Shown here: positions 8,797 to 10,220 of the stretch, piece by piece
Position numbering within the stretch: position 1 is the stretch's first letter
How the letters are laid out: every line of letters starts with the position of its first letter
Source: an uncultured Muribaculaceae bacterium
GTDB taxonomy: Bacteria; Bacteroidota; Bacteroidia; Bacteroidales; Muribaculaceae
DNA length: 10,220 nucleotides
NCBI GenBank assembly: GCA_910586175.1
Contig: CAJUIJ010000087.1
Coordinates: 1 to 10,220 of the forward strand
Reading direction: 5' to 3'
Position numbers and translations under genes: made by a program
Notes under the pieces: generated by a model
Seen by the model: the letters and a program-made list of their open reading frames with translations, nothing else
Told to the model about the DNA's origin: nothing
Databases searched by the model: none

Positions 8797-9894
8797 ATGA
8801 AAAGACTCGTAATCACAACAGCCCTGACCGCAGTGGCAGGGCTAACGGCCATGGCCGACATAACAGTGAAGGTTGCTCCTGAAATTGCAGAAAAAAGCTT
8901 CAGCGTGGAGATGCGAAACATAGAAGATATGGTGAAGCCTCGCATGGAACGTCCGGAGCCGGTGGTGACCGACTATACCGTGACCGATGGCACATTCACT
9001 GTCAAGACCGGCGAGAAGAATGCCCGCTATGTCATACCCATGGCAGATCGCTCTTACATCGCCATCTATACAAAGCCGGGCGATAACCTGACAGTAAACC
9101 TCACTTCAACCACTCCCCTTGTCTACACAGTAAGTGGCAGCAAGCTTATGGAAGACATCAGCACTCTCGACAAAGATGCCACAGCCATAATGCAGGAATA
9201 CCAGACGCTGATGCAAGCAGGCAACCCTTCGCCGGAGGCTGTAGAGGCTATCCAGAACAAATATGGCAAGCTATTCAGCGATTACATAGCTGCCAATAAA
9301 GATGCCGAAGGTGTAGGTTACGCTATGCTCAATCTTGAAGGTGAAGAGTTCATGAACGCATACAATACAATGAGCGATGCGGCTAAGGCCGGCATGCTTA
9401 TGCCCCTTGTGGAACAGCAGAAAAACTATGTGCAAAAATCAATCGCCATGGAGAAACGCAAAGCCGAACTTCAGAGCGGTAACTTCGACGCACCCAACTT
9501 CACATTCAACACACTTGAGGGGAAACCGGTGAGCCTGTCGGACTTCAAGGGCAAATGGGTTATCATAGACTTCTGGGGTAGCTGGTGCCCTTGGTGCATC
9601 AAGGGTTTCCCGAAACTCAAAGAGGCATACGCTCAATATAAGCCGGAACTTGAAGTGATAGGAGTGGCATGCAACGACAAACCTGAAGCATGGGAAAAAG
9701 CACTCACCAAATATGAACTTCCTTGGGTGAATGTCTATAACCCCGAAGTCAACGGCGGCAAGATAGTCGAAGAGTATGCAGTAGAGGGATTTCCGACAAA
9801 GGTTATCGTAAGTCCCGAGGGTAAAATCATGAACATTACCTCAGGTGAAGACCCTGCATTTTTTGAAATTCTTGCAAAATTGATAAAAAAATAA
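8797..9894 (+). CDS. Secreted TlpA-type thioredoxin-like protein
   Basis: This 365-residue protein is predicted to act outside the inner membrane as a thiol-disulfide oxidoreductase. The N-terminus is a classic signal peptide (MKRL, a hydrophobic stretch, then AMA at 18-20 before D21), so cleavage by signal peptidase I is likely and no lipid anchor is expected. Residues about 21-110 form a beta-rich domain like the DUF4369-type N-terminal part common in Bacteroidetes TlpA proteins. Residues about 115-225 are helical. The thioredoxin fold spans about 230-365, with the redox pair C264 and C267 in WCPWC and the cis-proline in GFPT at 331-334. The CPWC motif differs from the commoner CPPC/CGPC. 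The substrate is unknown; cytochrome c maturation or envelope redox repair are typical for the family. The ATG follows an A-rich leader without a Shine-Dalgarno sequence. No promoter of the local consensus was found. Confidence 0.92.
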   Translation: MKRLVITTALTAVAGLTAMADITVKVAPEIAEKSFSVEMRNIEDMVKPRMERPEPVVTDYTVTDGTFTVKTGEKNARYVIPMADRSYIAIYTKPGDNLTVNLTSTTPLVYTVSGSKLMEDISTLDKDATAIMQEYQTLMQAGNPSPEAVEAIQNKYGKLFSDYIAANKDAEGVGYAMLNLEGEEFMNAYNTMSDAAKAGMLMPLVEQQKNYVQKSIAMEKRKAELQSGNFDAPNFTFNTLEGKPVSLSDFKGKWVIIDFWGSWCPWCIKGFPKLKEAYAQYKPELEVIGVACNDKPEAWEKALTKYELPWVNVYNPEVNGGKIVEEYAVEGFPTKVIVSPEGKIMNITSGEDPAFFEILAKLIKK

Positions 9895-9902
9895 GCGAAA
9901 AA

Positions 9903-9934
9903 TTTGGATATATCCGAAATTATTCGTAATTTTG
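9903..9934 (+). promoter_or_regulatory. Bacteroidetes-type promoter for tRNA-His
   Basis: TTTG (9903-9906) and TAATTTTG (9927-9934) are 20 bases apart, matching the consensus exactly. Transcription should start near 9939-9941. The -33 element abuts a perfect 10-base palindrome GGATATATCC (9906-9915), which could be an operator or chance. Confidence 0.8.
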
Positions 9935-9938
9935 CATC

Positions 9939-9962
9939 GCTTTTCGGGAGAGACCGAGAAGC
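9939..9962 (+). other. Hairpin in the pre-tRNA-His leader
   Basis: GCTTTTCGG (9939-9947) pairs with CCGAGAAGC (9954-9962) over nine base pairs including one G-U, with a six-base loop GAGAGA. It begins at the expected transcription start and ends five bases before the mature tRNA. No T-run follows, so it is not a terminator for the upstream gene. Confidence 0.6.
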
Positions 9963-9967
9963 TAAAC

Positions 9968-10042
<75 letters not shown>

Positions 10043-10050
10043 CTTCAGCA

Positions 10051-10086
10051 AGAGAGACAATGTTTAAATCATTGTCTCTTTTTTTT
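10051..10086 (+). terminator. Intrinsic terminator after tRNA-His
   Basis: The arm GAGACAATG ends at 10062 and pairs with CATTGTCTC from 10070. The stem reaches about ten Watson-Crick pairs (10053-10062 with 10070-10079), plus a G-U and an A-U pair at the base. The loop is TTTAAAT, and a run of eight T's spans 10079-10086. It lies nine bases after the tRNA and should end this single-gene unit. Confidence 0.9.
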
Positions 10087-10220
10087 GCTCCTCCTCCGGA
10101 GGGCCTGACTCCGGGTCGCGGACAGAAGCGGTTGGCACTCCGAGGCCTCAGTAATGAAAACGGGGCAATGTAAATATCCGGTTGAAATGTTAAAATACAA
10201 CCTTTCCCTTTTATGGTCGT
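10087..10220. other. Right-edge stretch without a supported gene
   Basis: The first part, to about 10150, is clearly G/C-rich compared with other gaps and holds the palindrome CCTCCGGAGG (10093-10102). A frame open from ATG 10154 runs off the window end after 22 codons (MKTGQCKYPVEM...), which is too little to call a gene. I see no matching promoter here. Confidence 0.5.

Noticed and set aside
10154..10220. Start of a protein gene at the right edge
   Set aside because: Only 22 codons are visible, with no promoter, no recognisable motif and no way to see the rest.

Overview
The window looks like chromosomal housekeeping DNA from a member of the Bacteroidales, possibly Muribaculaceae; the family-level call is inference. 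Three lines point there. Three intergenic regions carry promoters of the Bacteroidetes type (TTTG, 19-20 bases, TAnnTTTG). The start codons lack Shine-Dalgarno sequences and follow A/T-rich leaders. Rho carries the very long, disordered N-terminal insertion known from Bacteroidetes.

Layout. The left third is on the minus strand. relA (790-3000) is a hydrolase-dead, synthetase-type RelA/SpoT homologue with its own promoter. Its stop overlaps the start of a small lipoprotein-like gene of unknown function (86-793) in an ATGA junction. A lipoprotein alpha/beta hydrolase (3139-4197) follows. A 504-base divergent gap carries a strong rho promoter and a leader of about 410 bases holding short ORFs, alternative hairpins and a C-rich, G-poor stretch.

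The right two thirds are on the plus strand. rho (4702-6714) overlaps aroC (6714-7703, a GTG start and an unusually short chorismate synthase) by one base. A YhcC-like radical SAM gene (7739-8665, TTG start) and a secreted TlpA-type thioredoxin (8797-9894) follow. A tRNA-His gene (9968-10042) has its own promoter, a leader hairpin and an intrinsic terminator. Short tandem repeats sit in the gaps: a heptamer array after the lipoprotein gene, and related octamer arrays on both sides of the radical SAM gene together with a shared 13-base direct repeat.

The genes do not form one pathway. They cover the stringent response (RelA), transcription termination (Rho), aromatic biosynthesis (AroC), envelope redox (TlpA-like) and translation (tRNA-His). 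I see no phage, CRISPR, toxin-antitoxin or insertion-sequence genes. The points most worth following are the rho leader with its overlapping uORF, the rho-aroC fusion-like junction, the shortened AroC, the relA-coupled lipoprotein and the repeat-bracketed radical SAM gene.
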